Assembly (NCBI GenBank): GCA_950097015.1
Contig: CATNEN010000038.1
Span: 3,765,001 to 3,829,000, forward strand
DNA length: 64,000 nucleotides
Reading direction: 5' to 3'
Source of the DNA: Macrostomum hystrix
Taxonomy: Eukaryota > Platyhelminthes > Macrostomidae
Below are positions 1-14,100 of the stretch, piece by piece. Under the pieces are notes generated by a model. The model worked only from the letters and a program-made list of their open reading frames with translations. It had not been told where the DNA came from and made no database searches. A program made the translations under genes and the position numbers. Positions within the stretch are counted from its first letter, which is position 1, and the number at the start of each line of letters is the position of its first letter.

Positions 1-51
1 TGGCTTAATTGGCTCAGGTTCAAAATATCTTCAGTAAAAATTGGCACCAAC

Positions 52-193
52 CTTGACCACAGGCAGGTCGGCCTGGCTGTCAGTCGTGAGGTTGGCGATT
101 AGGTAGGCAGGGTCGGCGATCAGCAAGGTGACCGGAATGGGTCCGAATCGGCTGCCTTTGCTGATGCGGCATTGCGAGATGACGCCCATTGCT
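52..193 (-). CDS. possible PR/SET-domain exon (partial)
   Basis: The minus strand reads MGVISQCRISKGSRFGPIP and continues for about 47 codons to a possible donor (GTCAAG|GTTGGT). The stretch GVxxxxxIxKGxRFGP is the opening signature of PR domains (PRDM-type SET relatives). An in-frame TAA lies just before the ATG, so either this ATG is a true start or an acceptor lies in between (CATAAG is one option). The rest of the gene would lie beyond the left edge of the window. The match is short and from memory, so the family call is tentative. Confidence 0.3.
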
Positions 194-199
194 TATGAT

Positions 200-1625
200 T
201 CTTCTGGCACTGCTCCTAGCAGGGAATCAGGAGGCGGATGATTTCTGTTGGCTTCGCCGAAAAAAATGTTACTCGAGTTACTGTGGCTGCTACTAGATGC
301 GCCTCATCAAGGCTGCATTCATTCACTCAAGTGTGAATAAATATGCTCGGGGCTCGGCTTGAGCAGATTCTCAAACCGGCCTGGGGTGGGGGGTAGGCAC
401 CATCGCAGGGTCATTACGCTCTTCCCTGAGCCACCTCGAACTCGCTCGCCCCGCTGCTGAATGGGAGGGATTTATTCCCTAGGGAGGAGGCATTCCCAGC
501 CCGGCAGGAGTTGCGGGGATAAAAGTTGGAAGTCTTCACCAAACTTGACGTGGGCTATTTAGACGAAGTGAATGAGGCGGCTGGGACTTGCCAAGGAAGA
601 GGGAAGGGAGAAATCTCCCGCTTGATTCTGGCATGATCCCATCGCGGTGCAGCTACAGCAAGAATTACATGGGACGTATGGGATTTTCGGATTATGGACA
701 AATGGAGTTTGAGGCCGGCTGAATGGTGACTGGGATTAGACTGGACAGGTAATTAACGAGGCACCAGGCACCCCTTGGTGCCTCTCCTCCGGCGGTGCAG
801 CTTCGTCTCGGCAATCTTCCCGTGGAAATTTATCCCAAACTTATTGGGGCTTATTTTCTGATCAGTCGATTGGCTTGATCAGTCACTTCTGTTGGGCCGG
901 GCTTGACAACCGTTTCTATGGTTACAAGAAATAGAGACATTCAGGAGTAGCCTTTCACTTACAGTTGCCGCTGACACAGGAGACACTTGATCAGACTGGG
1001 ACCGGACCTCCTTGCCGACTTGGAGCTGAAGAAAATCTGGTGAAGTCGAGTCCCTGGGTATCAGGAAGGCTGCTGCTTAGATATGCAGACTCGAGAGCGT
1101 GAGGATTTCAAACCGACCAATCAGGATTCGATCTGATATTGCGCCGAAGACCAACAGAGAGAGAGGGTGGGATTCACAAGCTTTTGGACCCAAAGTTTTG
1201 CCACTAAACAATTAGATTTATCCGCGGGACTCGAGGATGCAGTTACGCATATGTCAGACTCGTGGATAAAGTGGCTCTGGCTCAATAGGCTGAGTCTGCT
1301 CACATACACAGTCATATATGCCCGGCGCTACGGAATGAAGGCTAACTGAATGCCTATTAATTTCCATATTTCTTTTTCGTAGAAAACCACTGGCCCAACC
1401 CAGGCCTATACGAATGTAGTATACTTCAGTCGCTGTCAGTTTTGGGGCTAAGCACTTGGAACACTCGCCCAATCTCTGTCAGCCACCCTCCCTCTCTTCT
1501 CCTATCTATCCACTACAGCTGGCACAGCTGCTAGCTCCATCACTCATCTTCCCCTCCTTCCAAGCCTCAGACACTCGATTCTTCATCAATTCGACTGATG
1601 GGAGAGAACTGCTCAGGCCCTACTC
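200..1625. other. intergenic, no gene recognised
   Basis: Open frames here are short and lack recognisable protein motifs on either strand. No tandem array or tRNA-like element was noticed before the GATA tract. Confidence 0.5.
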
Positions 1626-1628
1626 TAC

Positions 1629-1921
<293 letters not shown>

Positions 1922-1924
1922 TGT

Positions 1925-3220
1925 TCTTACAGTCGGACCAATCGCACATTTTCATTAGGCGCACAGACCAAGGCGCTAAAGTTTTCCAAATGTCGATTGT
2001 CATCTATCATGCGGGGGCAGTGGCTCGTGAGCCTGAAATTCGCTGAATCACATCGGTGCGGACAAGAAGCTGCCCCTGCCGCCCCCACTCGAAGGAATAC
2101 ATCAGGGATCATCCGTAATGCGAAGCCATGCAGCTCTTGACCCATTCTTCTTGAGAACCGTGGAAGCTCATCTCGCATGATTGATCTACTCTTATGTGGC
2201 AGCATTTTCTCTATTTCATTTAATCCTCGCCCCGCTTAGTTATATCTCTCTCTTTGAGCTTGCTAAAGCTAGACACTGGCGGATTAGACAGTGCTATAAT
2301 TTAAAATTGCGCCAAATCAAGGCTGAATGCGGAGGTCACGTCGAGTCGTTTTTCGGATGAATGAAACAGTTATTAAAATTTAGCAAGATGTATGGCGACT
2401 TAGTCAACAATACTTTCGGTGAAGAAATGAAGGATTTCATTATCATTTCGATTTTAACAATATCTTTTCGAGTCTCTCATAGAATGTTTACAGTATCGAT
2501 GGGATCGATAAGTGACTATCTGATTTGACAAAATGATGCAGGAGCATTAGTTTTGTGAGTATTGAGACAAAATAAGTAAAACTCTACAATTTTATGAAAT
2601 TCGGAGCGATTTAAATTAAACCAGCCGAAAAGACGACAGCAATGTTCATGCAACATAGGACCCACATTTTTATAAAACTTAATCCGAAAGTCTATTTTCG
2701 CTGCCTTACGTAGCCGCACAGTTTTAATTATTTTAAACTAGTTAAGATTCTTTGGTTCTATAGTTACAATTACAGTTACAGTCTTTTACTTTAAGTTAAG
2801 AATTGGAAAAAAAGTCCTCTTTGGGCTGATCGGCAAGAGTATGTATGCAAAAGGATGCGAAAAATATGCTGGCGATTACATGTATGTATATATATACAGC
2901 CACAAAATCTGTACAAGCAAATGGTTTACAGCAGAATGAATTACTGTTTAGCAAAGTACTAATTAGTACTTAATATTAGTACTTAACGGATTTTTACTGC
3001 AAGTTCTACAGGGTCCTCGTTGATCGGAACTTATTTCTTGAGGTTTTGAATATTTGCTAAATTTAAAAGTATAACAAATGAGTAAACTTTTAACAATGCA
3101 TTTTTCGTTTGCGTGTATTTAAAACGAAAGTATTTATAAAAATTATTTTATTTTATTATTTTTGTCGTTAAAATAAAAAAATTATGTATGAATCATGGTG
3201 CTAGAAATAGTTTTTATTCG
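1925..3220. other. AT-rich spacer upstream of the bZIP gene
   Basis: No convincing coding frame or repeat array. Base composition becomes strongly AT-rich from about 2.3 kb towards the bZIP promoter. Confidence 0.5.
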
Positions 3221-3225
3221 CGCAG

Positions 3226-3233
3226 TATTTAAG
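3226..3233 (+). promoter_or_regulatory. TATA-like box of the bZIP gene
   Basis: TATTTAAG lies about 200 bp before the ATG at 3427, ahead of a predicted 5' UTR intron at 3360-3401. It is positioned as a TATA element, but this rests on sequence alone. Confidence 0.35.
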
Positions 3234-3426
3234 CAGGTTTATTTCACCATTTGTGCTGCATCGTCCGCAATAAGTTAGGAAATACCCTCCATACGACAGC
3301 ACGAGATTTCGCTAGACTTGCATTGCCATTACACGGCAATACCATTCAAGTAGTTACTGGTAAGTTATTGTATTTCTGAAGAAAGAATTATCTTCCAACA
3401 GAATCGTTTAATTGTGACGTGTTACT

Positions 3427-4272
3427 ATGGATTTCGATAACGAATGGATTTCAGAGCTAACAGTCGAAATTCAGTCGTCAAGCGACAACCAATCGAGCGT
3501 AAGTTGCACTAAGAGACAATGCCAGGACCAGGTCAGACGCAGTACAATGACGCACACATACAAGACAGCTCAGCGCACCAAGATTCTTGGCGCGTCTGGC
3601 CCAATTGGCCGCAAAATACTTTCCGCGAGCCGTTTGTCGTTTTCCGGCCGGGAACGCAGTTCGCCCAGTCGCTGTGGCCTATTTAGCGCCACCAAGCCAG
3701 AGGCCAGACCCGCCACAATCGGAATCGACATAGACGACGACGACGCTCTTCGAAGTTTTTTAAATCCAAAAATGGATTCGCAAATATCTGTACTTTCAAC
3801 TGACAGTGGAATTCTTCCAAGCGACATTCGCAACTCATCCTTCGTTGACGATGTAATCGGTGAGCTGACTAGCCAGGGAATTTGTCACGCAGACATAATC
3901 TGCGAGCCAGAGCCTGTACAGCCTGAGCCTGCAATAGTAAATGCGGAGTCTCGCAAGAGAAAGGCCAGATCACCATTGGAACTGCCGGTCCTGTCGCCAG
4001 ATTCCATCGCAGATGATCAGATTACATCGTCACATGAGCCCTTCTATTCAGGTAGCAGCAATTCTGGGGACCTGAAGCGACTGAAGAACAATGAGGCTTC
4101 AAGAAAGTCTCGAGCAAGTCGAAAGTACAAAAGCAGTCTAAAAGAGAAAGAGATTGCCACCCTAGAAGAGGAGAATCTGAGGCTAAATGTATTGCTGAAA
4201 GACTTCAACCAAGTGGCTGCAACCTGCAAGCGCTGGCTAGTTCAGAGAATGGAGAATCCAGGAGACTTTTAA
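3427..4272 (+). CDS. bZIP transcription factor (C/EBP-PAR-like)
   Basis: Uninterrupted 281-residue protein with a basic-leucine zipper at the extreme C-terminus. The basic region starts near residue 217 (KRLKNNEASRKSRASRK, with the N-A-SR spacing of DNA-contacting bZIPs). It is followed by a short zipper around 238-265 with L246, L253 and F260 at heptad positions. The N-terminal 200 residues are acidic/Ser-rich, with an EPEP-type stretch, and are probably activating or regulatory. The spacing resembles C/EBP, PAR and ATF4-like factors, but I cannot assign a subfamily. The 5' UTR probably holds a 42-bp intron (3360-3401, GTAAGT...CCAACAG), ending 25 bp before the ATG. It should act in the nucleus as a dimer. 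The coding region is intronless, unlike every other gene here. Confidence 0.88.
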   Translation: MDFDNEWISELTVEIQSSSDNQSSVSCTKRQCQDQVRRSTMTHTYKTAQRTKILGASGPIGRKILSASRLSFSGRERSSPSRCGLFSATKPEARPATIGIDIDDDDALRSFLNPKMDSQISVLSTDSGILPSDIRNSSFVDDVIGELTSQGICHADIICEPEPVQPEPAIVNAESRKRKARSPLELPVLSPDSIADDQITSSHEPFYSGSSNSGDLKRLKNNEASRKSRASRKYKSSLKEKEIATLEEENLRLNVLLKDFNQVAATCKRWLVQRMENPGDF

Positions 4273-4279
4273 ATCAAAT

Positions 4280-5800
4280 AACATTATATTTGCTGGCTAT
4301 GGCACATGTGGTATGATTTTTAAGTGAGCATTGTTGTTAGCTAGGCCTAGTTAAGTCTAAATGAGTCCAAATTCTTATTTTTTATTAAATGTCTTTGGGA
4401 TTCACATATCAATCTTTAATAGACATTTGTCTTATAATTGATGCTTTCAAAAAATAGACATAGCTAGCTACTTGTCACAATCCTCATGAAAACTAAGAAT
4501 TATTGCTATAATGATAACTCAGCCTACAATTCCATGGTTGCAATTTTGAACTCGTCATTTTTTCATCATCAAAAGCTGATAAAATGAAAGAATCTTATAA
4601 AAATGTGCAAAAAATTCTACTATATAAAAAATCCAGCTAGGCTGGTCCTGTCTGATTTGATAGTCTTTTACAAGTAAAATTACAGTATGCTCTGCTCTCA
4701 TCTGCAAGGAAATATTTTCTTAAAACTTGCAGTCACATTTGTGTGCATGTGTTAATAATAGCTTATGAAATGTATTCCTGCATAGCTGTGTAAGATTTCA
4801 TGTTTTATTTTCTGTCTTGTAGGCTATCTTGTGTTTTACGCATGCTTAGAGTTAAAGGTACATGACTATTTTCACTTAACCAAACGCAGTGCTGCACACG
4901 TTTTTGCTATTTTGTGTTGTGTTCTGTTGTAATTCAAAGATCTTTATTTATATGGTTTTAATTTCACAAAAAACATAACTTACTATATCTGGCTCAGTGT
5001 GTGTGTGTTTTTCCAGATGCACGGAACTATATCTGGCTGTTGTTACCCAAAATATTAGGTAAATAAAATAAAAAATACAAGTTACATTACATAAAATTCA
5101 ATAGTTAATATTTCTGCCTAAAAACATCTTGGCTAAATTTGTTTTCATATAAATTACAATTACTTTTACAAAATAATGCTTTCTTATCTTTGTTGGTAGG
5201 AATTGTGCTCATTTTATAGTGAAACATTAATTTTAATATGGGAATTTCACATTCGACCATTTTGGGAATGTCAAATAGGACAGTTCTCACTAATCATTAC
5301 CCCCGCTTATTTATGGTTTACAGCTCGCGTGCGGTCACACGCAAATTAAAGAACAATGATCGGCTTTGTACTTTTAATTAGCGTCGGCTACAGGCTGCCA
5401 AGGCTTGAATGGGACAGAGGCTTATAGGGCGTCATGGCAACGTGTGACGCTAGCTTCTATTTTTATCCGTTGGCTGCACTATTGTTGGGGCTGGGTGAAA
5501 TACTCCAATTCCTACCTCTTCTCTATATGTTTTGTTTGCATAGCAACCACACGTAGCAGGGCCAGAGCTGCTCTCTATAACACAAGATTGCAATGTAATG
5601 TACACTTACCGGGTAATGTAATGTACGCATTACACAAGCTATTCTTAGAAAATGACGCTATTAATCTATTTTGGCAATTATTTTACCTAAGTGTACAGGG
5701 CACAATATAGCTGCTGCCATTAATTCGTTTCGCACCAGATTTAGTGCCTAATTTAGTGGAATGAGCGAATTAGAATCAGTTTAACTTTTCAGTTTCATAT
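4280..5800. other. AT-rich 3' flank and spacer
   Basis: Holds the 3' UTR of the bZIP gene (a candidate ATTAAA near 4384) and AT-rich sequence. The short frames have no recognisable domain. Confidence 0.5.
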
Positions 5801-5879
5801 TACAGCGAGCGGTGCGTGTTGACACTCGCCAAAAAGCACATAGGATCTATGCGTTTTCTCTCGTACATCACATCATATC

Positions 5880-6520
5880 TCTCATCTCTCTAAACTCTAC
5901 TATCTCCTCTCATCTATCCTATCTCCTCTCACCTCTCCTATCTCCTTTCACCTCTCCTATCTCCTTTCACCTCTCCTATCTCCTCTCACCTCTCCTATCT
6001 CCTCTCACCTCTCCTATCTCCTCTCACCTCTCCTATCTCCTTTCACCTCTCCTATCTCCTTTCACCTCTCCTATCTCCTCTCACCTCTCCTATCTCCTCT
6101 CACCTCTCCTATCTCCTTTCACCTCTCCTATCTCCTTTCACCTCTCCTATCTCCTCTCACCTCTCCTATCTCCTCTCACCTCTCAGCTATCTCTTTTCAC
6201 CTCTCCTATCTCCTCTCACCTCTCCTATCTCCTCTCACCTCTCCTATCTCCTTTCACCTCTCCTATCTCCTCTCACCTCTCCTATCTCCTCTCATCTCTC
6301 CTATCTCGTCTCGCCTCTACTATCGCCTCTCAATCTCCTATCTCCTTTCACCTCTCCTATCTCCTCTCACCTCTCCTATCTCCTCTCATCTCTCCTATCT
6401 CGTCTCGCCTCTACTATCGCCTCTCACATCTCCTATCTCCTCTCACCTCTCCTATCTCCTCTCACCTCTCCTATTTCCTCTTACCTATCCTATCTCCCCT
6501 CTCTAACCTTTCCTATCTCA
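5880..6520. repeat. 19-bp pyrimidine minisatellite
   Basis: About 33 copies of a unit like CTATCTCCTCTCACCTCTC with C/T variants. The 288-codon frame that spans it on the plus strand reads as SPLLSPLTSPIS-type repeats and is an artefact. Confidence 0.95.
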
Positions 6521-6694
6521 TCCGTCTTTTTGGGAGTTTCCTGAAACTTATGATTTGCAGATATGCATCATACTCTATCAATAGTAAGACGGAGACATTT
6601 TCTGTCAATTTAGGCGAAAACTGTATGCGAAAATATCTTAGCTTGAGTGCCATCATTAAGCAAAAAATCATTTCTTAGAGTCCCATCCACTGTC

Positions 6695-6950
6695 TCACCT
6701 CCTGTCCCACCCTTGTCCCATACCCTGTCCCATACTCAGTTCCATCCCCAGTTCCATAGCCTGTCCCATACTATGTCCCACACCCTATCCCATACCCTGT
6801 CCCATACCCTGTCCCATACTCCGTCCCCAGTTCCATACCATGTCCCATACCCTGTCCCATACCATGTCCCACACCATGTCCAATTCCCTGTCCCATACCC
6901 TGTCCCATACCCTGACCCACACCCTGTCCCATACCCTGTCCCATCGGCCC
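6695..6950. repeat. 12-bp minisatellite (CCCTGTCCCATA)n
   Basis: About 20 imperfect copies. Both strands are open across it and give low-complexity peptides with no sign of real coding. Confidence 0.93.
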
Positions 6951-7024
6951 TGTTCCATTTAGGATGTGATGAACATATGAAGCTGACGTCACGCGTGTTA
7001 ATTTTCGCAGTACTATTTCTTTAA

Positions 7025-8110
7025 AGAAGTCTGTCCCATTTCTAATGCAGATGGTGCTCAGATTGGGCCCAACAGTTTAAAAAGGAAGTCCCAGTTCTTT
7101 AGCAGCGAAAATTCTGCAGCCATGGCAGCAGCAGCAGCAGCATCAAAAACATCAGCCGTGTAGTTTAAGCTGCTCACCATGGCTTCATTCTACAGTTGGG
7201 CAACCTCCTCACTCCGCTGCCACCCCGGCCTCCCATTGTTGTTCCCATCAGCGCATACGGTTGCTGCCTGTTGTGCAAGCTTATTCCTACGTTTTTCTGG
7301 ATGGCAAAGCTCTCATGTCACGGGTCCGCGCACCTGCTTGTCACACCTGCAACTAGCTCGGAATGCTGCTGCCAGCGGAACGTTAAGGTCCCGCCAGCTT
7401 TCTCCGCGCCTGCAGCATCAGCATCTTTCTTTCCTTTCTGTCCTCGGTGCGGAATCGGCCGTGGGCGAGCTGTATTTGCTCTGCTTCCCCCAAAAATATG
7501 CAGGCTAGCAACCCCAAGCAATTTCCAACTCCTCCCAAAACACTGAGCTGCCATTGTCACCTTGCCGGGCTGTTCTGTCTTACCCCCCACCCCCCGGCCG
7601 ACCAGAATGAATGAGTGAGCTAAAATTTGCCAAATAATAGGAAGAGATGAGAGTAACGAGAGAGTACACGCTTTAGTAGCCAATCTTGTCGCGTTGCCAT
7701 GCAGGTACTGTCCCCGTGGGGCTGGACCAACTAGGATGCCGGATTGGGGTGGGCGAAGAATGTAGGTTGGACTTTAGGAGCTGTTGGAGAGAAGTATGTA
7801 GGCTACCTGGCTTACCTGCAACATGATTGGCCGAGGTAGCTGGGATTGGGATTTGGACGCCAGCTGGCAGAAGAGAATAGGGGGATTCTTGGAGCAGGCA
7901 GGGTAGGGGACAACAGTTCTGAGCTAGTCTCTGGTTGCTATGCGCGGCTCTCATCGCACCATCGCCAAGTCCAGCCCGGCTCCTCTCTGCCCAGAGACCA
8001 GACGGATCTAATAGTGTGAGATCCACCACAGACACAAAACAAGCCAACTCACAGTTCCCCAGACCCTGTGACACCCCGAATCTGCCGTCTGGAACTGTCA
8101 TCGACAAAAC
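7025..8110. other. upstream region of the Na+/Ca2+ exchanger gene
   Basis: A short CAG run lies near 7125-7142. Overlapping frames on both strands carry no domain. The 5' UTR of the exchanger must start in or before this stretch; no clear TATA box was seen. Confidence 0.5.
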
Positions 8111-11100
8111 ATGTCCACCGTTGCCTTCATCGCCAACTACACCAATGGCTACGTTGTGGAGCTGGTTGCCAACGGCAGCGAGCCCTGCAGCAGCTGGCTG
8201 CTCCTGCCGGCCGAGAACCTCTGGCCAGTGTGGATCAGGGCCATCCTGTACATCGCCGCCATGTTGTACATCTTTCTAGGCATCGCCGCAGCCAGCGATG
8301 TGTTCATGAGCGCCATCGAGAAGATCACGTCGACGAAACGATCTGTGACCTTCTACGACTCGGAGCTGGGCCAGACGGTCACCAAGGAGGTCTTCGTATG
8401 GAATGAGACCGTGGCCAACCTCACCCTGATGGCACTCGGCAGTTCAGCGCCGGAGATCCTGCTGGCGATCATCGAGACAGTCAGCAACCTGCACCTCATC
8501 GACAAAAATGAAAAGGGCTCCTCGCTGGGACTGTTCACCATCATCGGCTCCGCCGCCTACAACCTGCTGGTCATCACCGGCATCTGCGTGGTCACGGTGG
8601 CGTCGCCAGACTTCAAGCGGATAAAACAGTTTGGCGTTTTCTGCATCACCTCCGTGTTCTCAGTCTGGGCCTACGTATGGATGCTGCTCTGCGCTGCCAT
8701 CGTCACGCCACACACCATCGACCTGTGGGAGGCGCTGCTCACACTGGCCTTCTTTCCAATCCTCGTGGTGCTGGCCTACTGCCAGGACAAGGGCTGGTGG
8801 AGCCGGGCCTGCGGCGCCAGCTCCATGGAGGAGGGCAAAGGCAACGCCGTCTCGCCGATGGGAAACGCGGTCAGTTTGCGAATTGGGATTCCGGGAATAG
8901 GATAAAATTCTGGTAAAAGGATGGGATTCTAGGAATAGGATGGGTCTCTGGGAATAGGATGGGATTCTAGGAATATAATGTTATTCTGGGAATAGTATGT
9001 AATTCCGGGAATAAGATGGGATTCTGGGAACAGTATGTAATTCTGTGAATAGGATGGGATTCTGGGAATAGGATGGGATTCTGTGAATAGGATGGGACTC
9101 TGGGAATAGGATGGGATTCTGTGAATAGGATGGGACTCTGGGAATAGGCGCGATGGGATTCTGGGAATAGTATGTAATTCTGGGAATAGGATGGGATTCT
9201 GGGAATAGTATGTAGATCTGGGAATAGTATGTAATTCTGGGAATAGGATGGGATTCTGGGAATAGGCGCGATGGGATTCTGGGAATAGTATGTAATTCTG
9301 GGAATAGTATGTAATTCTGGGAATAGTATGTAATTCTGGGAATAGGATGGGATTCTGGGAATAGTTTGTAATTCTGGGAATAGGATGGGATTCTGGGAAT
9401 AGTATGTAATTCTGGGAATAGTATGTAATTCTGGGAATAGGATGGGATTCTGGGAATAGTATGTAATTCTGGGAATAGGATGGGATTCTTGGAATAGGAT
9501 GGGATTCTGGGAATAGGATGGGATTCTTGGAATAGGATGGGATTCTGGGAATAGTATGTAATTCTGGGAATAGGATGGGATTCTTGGAATAGGATGGGAT
9601 TCTGGGAATAGTATGTAATTATGGGAATAGGATGGAATGCGGCAGAGTGACGATGAAAGTCAGGGCAGATGTACACACCTGTGTGAGCGTGTGCCTGCGT
9701 ACAGTATCTGTGTGCGTGTGTGCTCAGGATTCAGCAGAATGGGCAGAATTGCCTCCTCGCTGGCTGCGGGTCCAGTGTCACCAAATGATGTGCCATTGCC
9801 CGCAGCCCTCCTGCAATTATTATTATTATTATTTTATATTAGAATGGGACTCGGTATTTACGTTGGGATTCTGAATATAAGATCGCGACTGTGGGGCCAG
9901 TGATCCGATGTCATTTGACGGCTTTCCGCAGTTTGAATTATTTCTGACACGATTTTCCACGTTTTTAGTAATACGAGCGTATATTCAATGATCAGCTGCT
10001 AAAGCCACTAAAAATCATTACTGTAGAAGACTTGCTGCTTGTCTGAAAGTACATTGTAAACTCTTAATCTAACTTAAACTGGGCGAAACGATTTTGATCG
10101 CACTGTGGAATATGATCATGCCGTTTTACTTTCGCGTTGCACTTTTTATTGTCAACCAAAAAAGGAAGAGAATTTTTGAGTAGTGTTGCGGTTGCCATAG
10201 CAACCAAAGGAGGCTGATGCTTTTTGTATACAGGACAGCTCCCCTGGGCCTCACCGGCTCACAGTCCGGTAGGGCTAATTAAGCACTGACAGGTCTCCTT
10301 GAATTTCGCAAACTAGAAAGTCGCATTGTTGGCTGCTCTAGAAAGTTGAGCCTCCTAATCGAGCAAGCGGCTCAGGTTGCTTTTTAAAGGCGAGTCGCCA
10401 CCGCGAATGTAGCCGATGAAAAATTACCTTGACATTGTTGACTTTCCAAGGGTGGAAATTGAGGATGTAACGAGTACTTTATTTGCAAGCACACGGGCAT
10501 CTGTGAGTGACGTCACATGACCATATAAAAAATATATTGAAGGGGCTTGCTTGCACAAATTAAACTATTTCCCAGCGGCTCAAGCAAAATTAATTTTCGC
10601 TTTTTCAGAATGGCCAAGCATTTGATATGAACTCCAACACAGACCAACAGTCAAGCAGGTGCGAACTCATGCACTTCTAGTGTTCGTCTGATCTCTCCCA
10701 CTCTCTCCCACTCTCTCCCACTCCTCCCACTCTCCCCCACTCTCCCCCACTCTCTCCCACTCCTCCCACTCTCTCCCACTCTCTCCAACTCTCTCCCACT
10801 CTCTTCCACTCTCTTTCACTCTCTCCCACTCTCTCCCACTCTCTCCCACTCTCTCCCACTCTCTCCCACTCTCTCCCACTCTCTCCCACTCTCTCCCACT
10901 CTCTCCCACTCTCTCCCACTCTCCCCCACTCTCTCCCACTCTCTCCTACTCTCTCCTACTCTCTCCCACTCTCTCCCACTCTCTCCCACTCTCTCCCACT
11001 CCTCCCACTCTCTCCCACTCTCTCCCACTCTCTCCCACTCTCTCCCACTCTCTCCCACTCTCTCCCACTCTCTCCCTCTCCCTCCCGTTCCATTTCTGAG

Positions 11101-14100
11101 CATTTTCCATTCGTGGCTGCTCAACCGTCTCAAACAGGGTCGCGGGCCCGCCCAGCCCAGCTGGAACCCCCGAACAATAGGAATTCGCAATTCTTACCTT
11201 TAAATTCTAGTTTGTCCCCGCATCCGCAGCGTATCGATCACCCAGTTGAACGCTGGAGGCCGCGGCGCCAGCACCTATTCAGTGCGCGAGATTGACGCCT
11301 CGAATTCCCAGATGCAGCGGGTGCTGTCAAGGGCCAGGTAATTGAGGCTGCCACATGCCCTAGAAAGAGAAATTGCATCGATTCATTTGGGTTGGGCCGA
11401 ATTTTGGGATATTTCTGTTCCCATGGAATGCTAATCGACTGACCGATGGCCACTAGGGGATATTTTCGATTAGCAAATCGATTGCAGCACAGCGCAATAG
11501 AGCAGAGAGCAGATGCTGCCGCATGGAAATCTGTTTTTAGAAACTGTCGTCTGATGACGTCAGAATCCTGTAAAACAATAAATCAACTGCCGTGTACTTT
11601 TAATTACGGTCTGACTAAACATGGGGTGGGAAATAAATTATGGGTTGGGATCTAGATGCAATCAGGATGGGATCTAGCTAAAATAAAAAAGAGATCTACG
11701 TAGATCTAGATGGGATTCATCGTAGATGTACCGAAGATGGGATCTAGAAAAAAATGAGATGGGATCTGGACGCGATCTCCCTAACCGAGTGTCCGCCAAC
11801 CCGCAGGCTTCGCCACGCGGCCATCCAGTCGCTGATGGGCTCCAGCAGGCGCATCCGCAGCGGAACCATGAAGCGGCCTGTTCTCCGGCATGCCCAGCTG
11901 AAGCTTCCGCACAGCACAAGTGCGCTTAAATTGTTTTTGACACGATTTAAGCTTGCTAGCTTGAATTCTGCTTTATTTAAGCTATAGATTCTGGTTGCTA
12001 CCCGCTGATCCTTGAGTAGATTCTGGTTGCTACCCACTGATCCTTGAGTAGATTCTGGTTGCTACCCACTGATCCTTGAGTAGAATCTGGTTGCTACGCA
12101 CAGATCCTTGAGTAGATTCTGGTTGCTACCCACTGATCCTTGAGTAGATTCTGGTTGCTACGCACAGATCCTTGAGTAGATTCTGGTTGCTACCCACTGA
12201 TCCTTGAGTAGATTCTGGTTGCTACCCGCTGATCCTTGAGTAGATTCTGGTTGCTACCCACTGATCCTTGAGTAGATTCTGGTTGCTACCCACTGATCCT
12301 TGAGTAGAATCTGGTTGCTACCCACTGATCCTTGAGTAGATTCTGGTTGCTACCCACTGATCCTTGAGTAGATTCTGGTTGCTACGCACAGATCCTTGAG
12401 TAGATTCTGGTTGCTACCCACTGATCCTTGAGTAGATTCTGGTTGCTACCCGCTGATCCTTGAGTAGAATCTGGTTGCTACGCACAGATCCTTGAGTAGA
12501 TTCTGGTTGCTACCCACTGATCCTTGAGTAGATTCTGGTTGCTACGCACAGATCCTTGAGTAGATTCTGGTTGCTACCCACTGATCCTTGAGTAGATTCT
12601 GGTTGCTACCCGCTGATCCTTGAGTAGATTCTGGTTGCTACCCACTGATCCTTGAGTAGATTCTGGTTGCTACCCACTGATCCTTGAGTAGAATCTGGTT
12701 GCTACGCACAGATCCTTGAGTAGATTCTGGTTGCTACCCACTGATCCTTGAGTAGATTCTGGTTGCTACGCACAGATCCTTGAGTAGATTCTGGTTGCTA
12801 CCCACTGATCCTTGAGTAGATTCTGGTTGCTACCCGCTGATCCTTGAGTAGATTCTGGTTGCTACCCACTGATCCTTGAGTAGATTCTGGTTGCTACCCA
12901 CTGATCCTTGAGTAGAATCTGGTTGCTACGCACAGATCCTTGAGTAGATTCTGGTTGCTACCCACTGATCCTTGAGTAGATTCTGGTTGCTACGCACAGA
13001 TCCTTGAGTAGATTCTGGTTGCTACCCACTGATCCTTGAGTAGATTCTGGTTGCTACCCACTGATCCTTGAGTAGATTCTGGTTGCTACCCGCTGATCCT
13101 TGAGTAGATTCTGGTTGCTACCCACTGATCCTTGAGTAGATTCTGGTTGCTACCCGCTGATCCTTGAGTAGATTCTGGTTGCTACCCACTGATCCTTGAG
13201 TAGAATCTGGTTTCTACCCACTGATCCTTGAGTAGATTCTGGTTGCTACCCACTGATCCATGAGTAGATTCTGGTTGCTACCCACTGATCCATGAGTAGA
13301 TTCTGGTTGCTACCCGCTGATCCATGAGTAGATTCTGGTTGCTACCCGCTAAACCTTGAGTAGATTCTGGTTGCTACCCACTGATCCTTGAGTAGATTCT
13401 GGTTGCTACCCGCTGATCCTTGAGTAGAATCTGGTTTCTACCCACTGATCCTTGAGTAGATTCTGGTTGCTACCCACTGATCCATGAGTAGATTCTGGTT
13501 GCTACCCGCTGATCCTTGAGTAGATTCTGGTTGCTACCCGCTGATCCTTGAGTAGATTCTGGTTGCTACCCACTGATCCTTGAGTAGATTCTGGTTGCTA
13601 CCCGCTGATCCTTGAGTAGAATCTGGTTGCTACCCACTGATCCTTGAGTAGAATCTGGTTTCTACCCACTGATCCATGAGTAGATTCTGGTTGCTACCCA
13701 CTGATCCTTGAGTAGAATCTGGTTTCTACCCACTGATCCTTGAGTAGATTCTGGTTGCTACCCACTGATCCATGAGTAGATTCTGGTTGCTACCCCCTGA
13801 TCCTTCAGTAGAATCTGGTTGCTACCCACTGATCCTTGAGTAGATTCTGGTTGCTACCCGCTGATCCTTGAGTAGGCTCCGGTTGCTACTCACTGATAAT
13901 TGTACGCAGATTAAGAGTCGTAAAAAATTAAGAAACCGCCGACGCCGCACATCAAAGGTGCCGACAACTGGGGCAAAGTGACATTCTCAAGTCCGACTTA
14001 CTCAGTGTTGGAGAGCGGCGGCCACATTGACATCGACATAATTCTCTACAGAAAAATTCCGTGAGTCATTTTTTGCTTGGATTTTTTTGAAAAATCACAA

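Noticed and set aside
5812-6678. 288-codon open frame on the plus strand
   Set aside because: It is the 19-bp pyrimidine array read through; low-complexity peptide and no start context, splice sites or conserved ends.
10667-11190. Glu/Arg/Gly-rich minus-strand frames
   Set aside because: 12-bp array CTCTCCCACTCT read in frame; it lies inside intron 2 of the plus-strand exchanger gene.
12000-13878. CRISPR-like regular repeat spacing
   Set aside because: The units are contiguous 32-bp tandem repeats with no unique spacers, in an animal intron.
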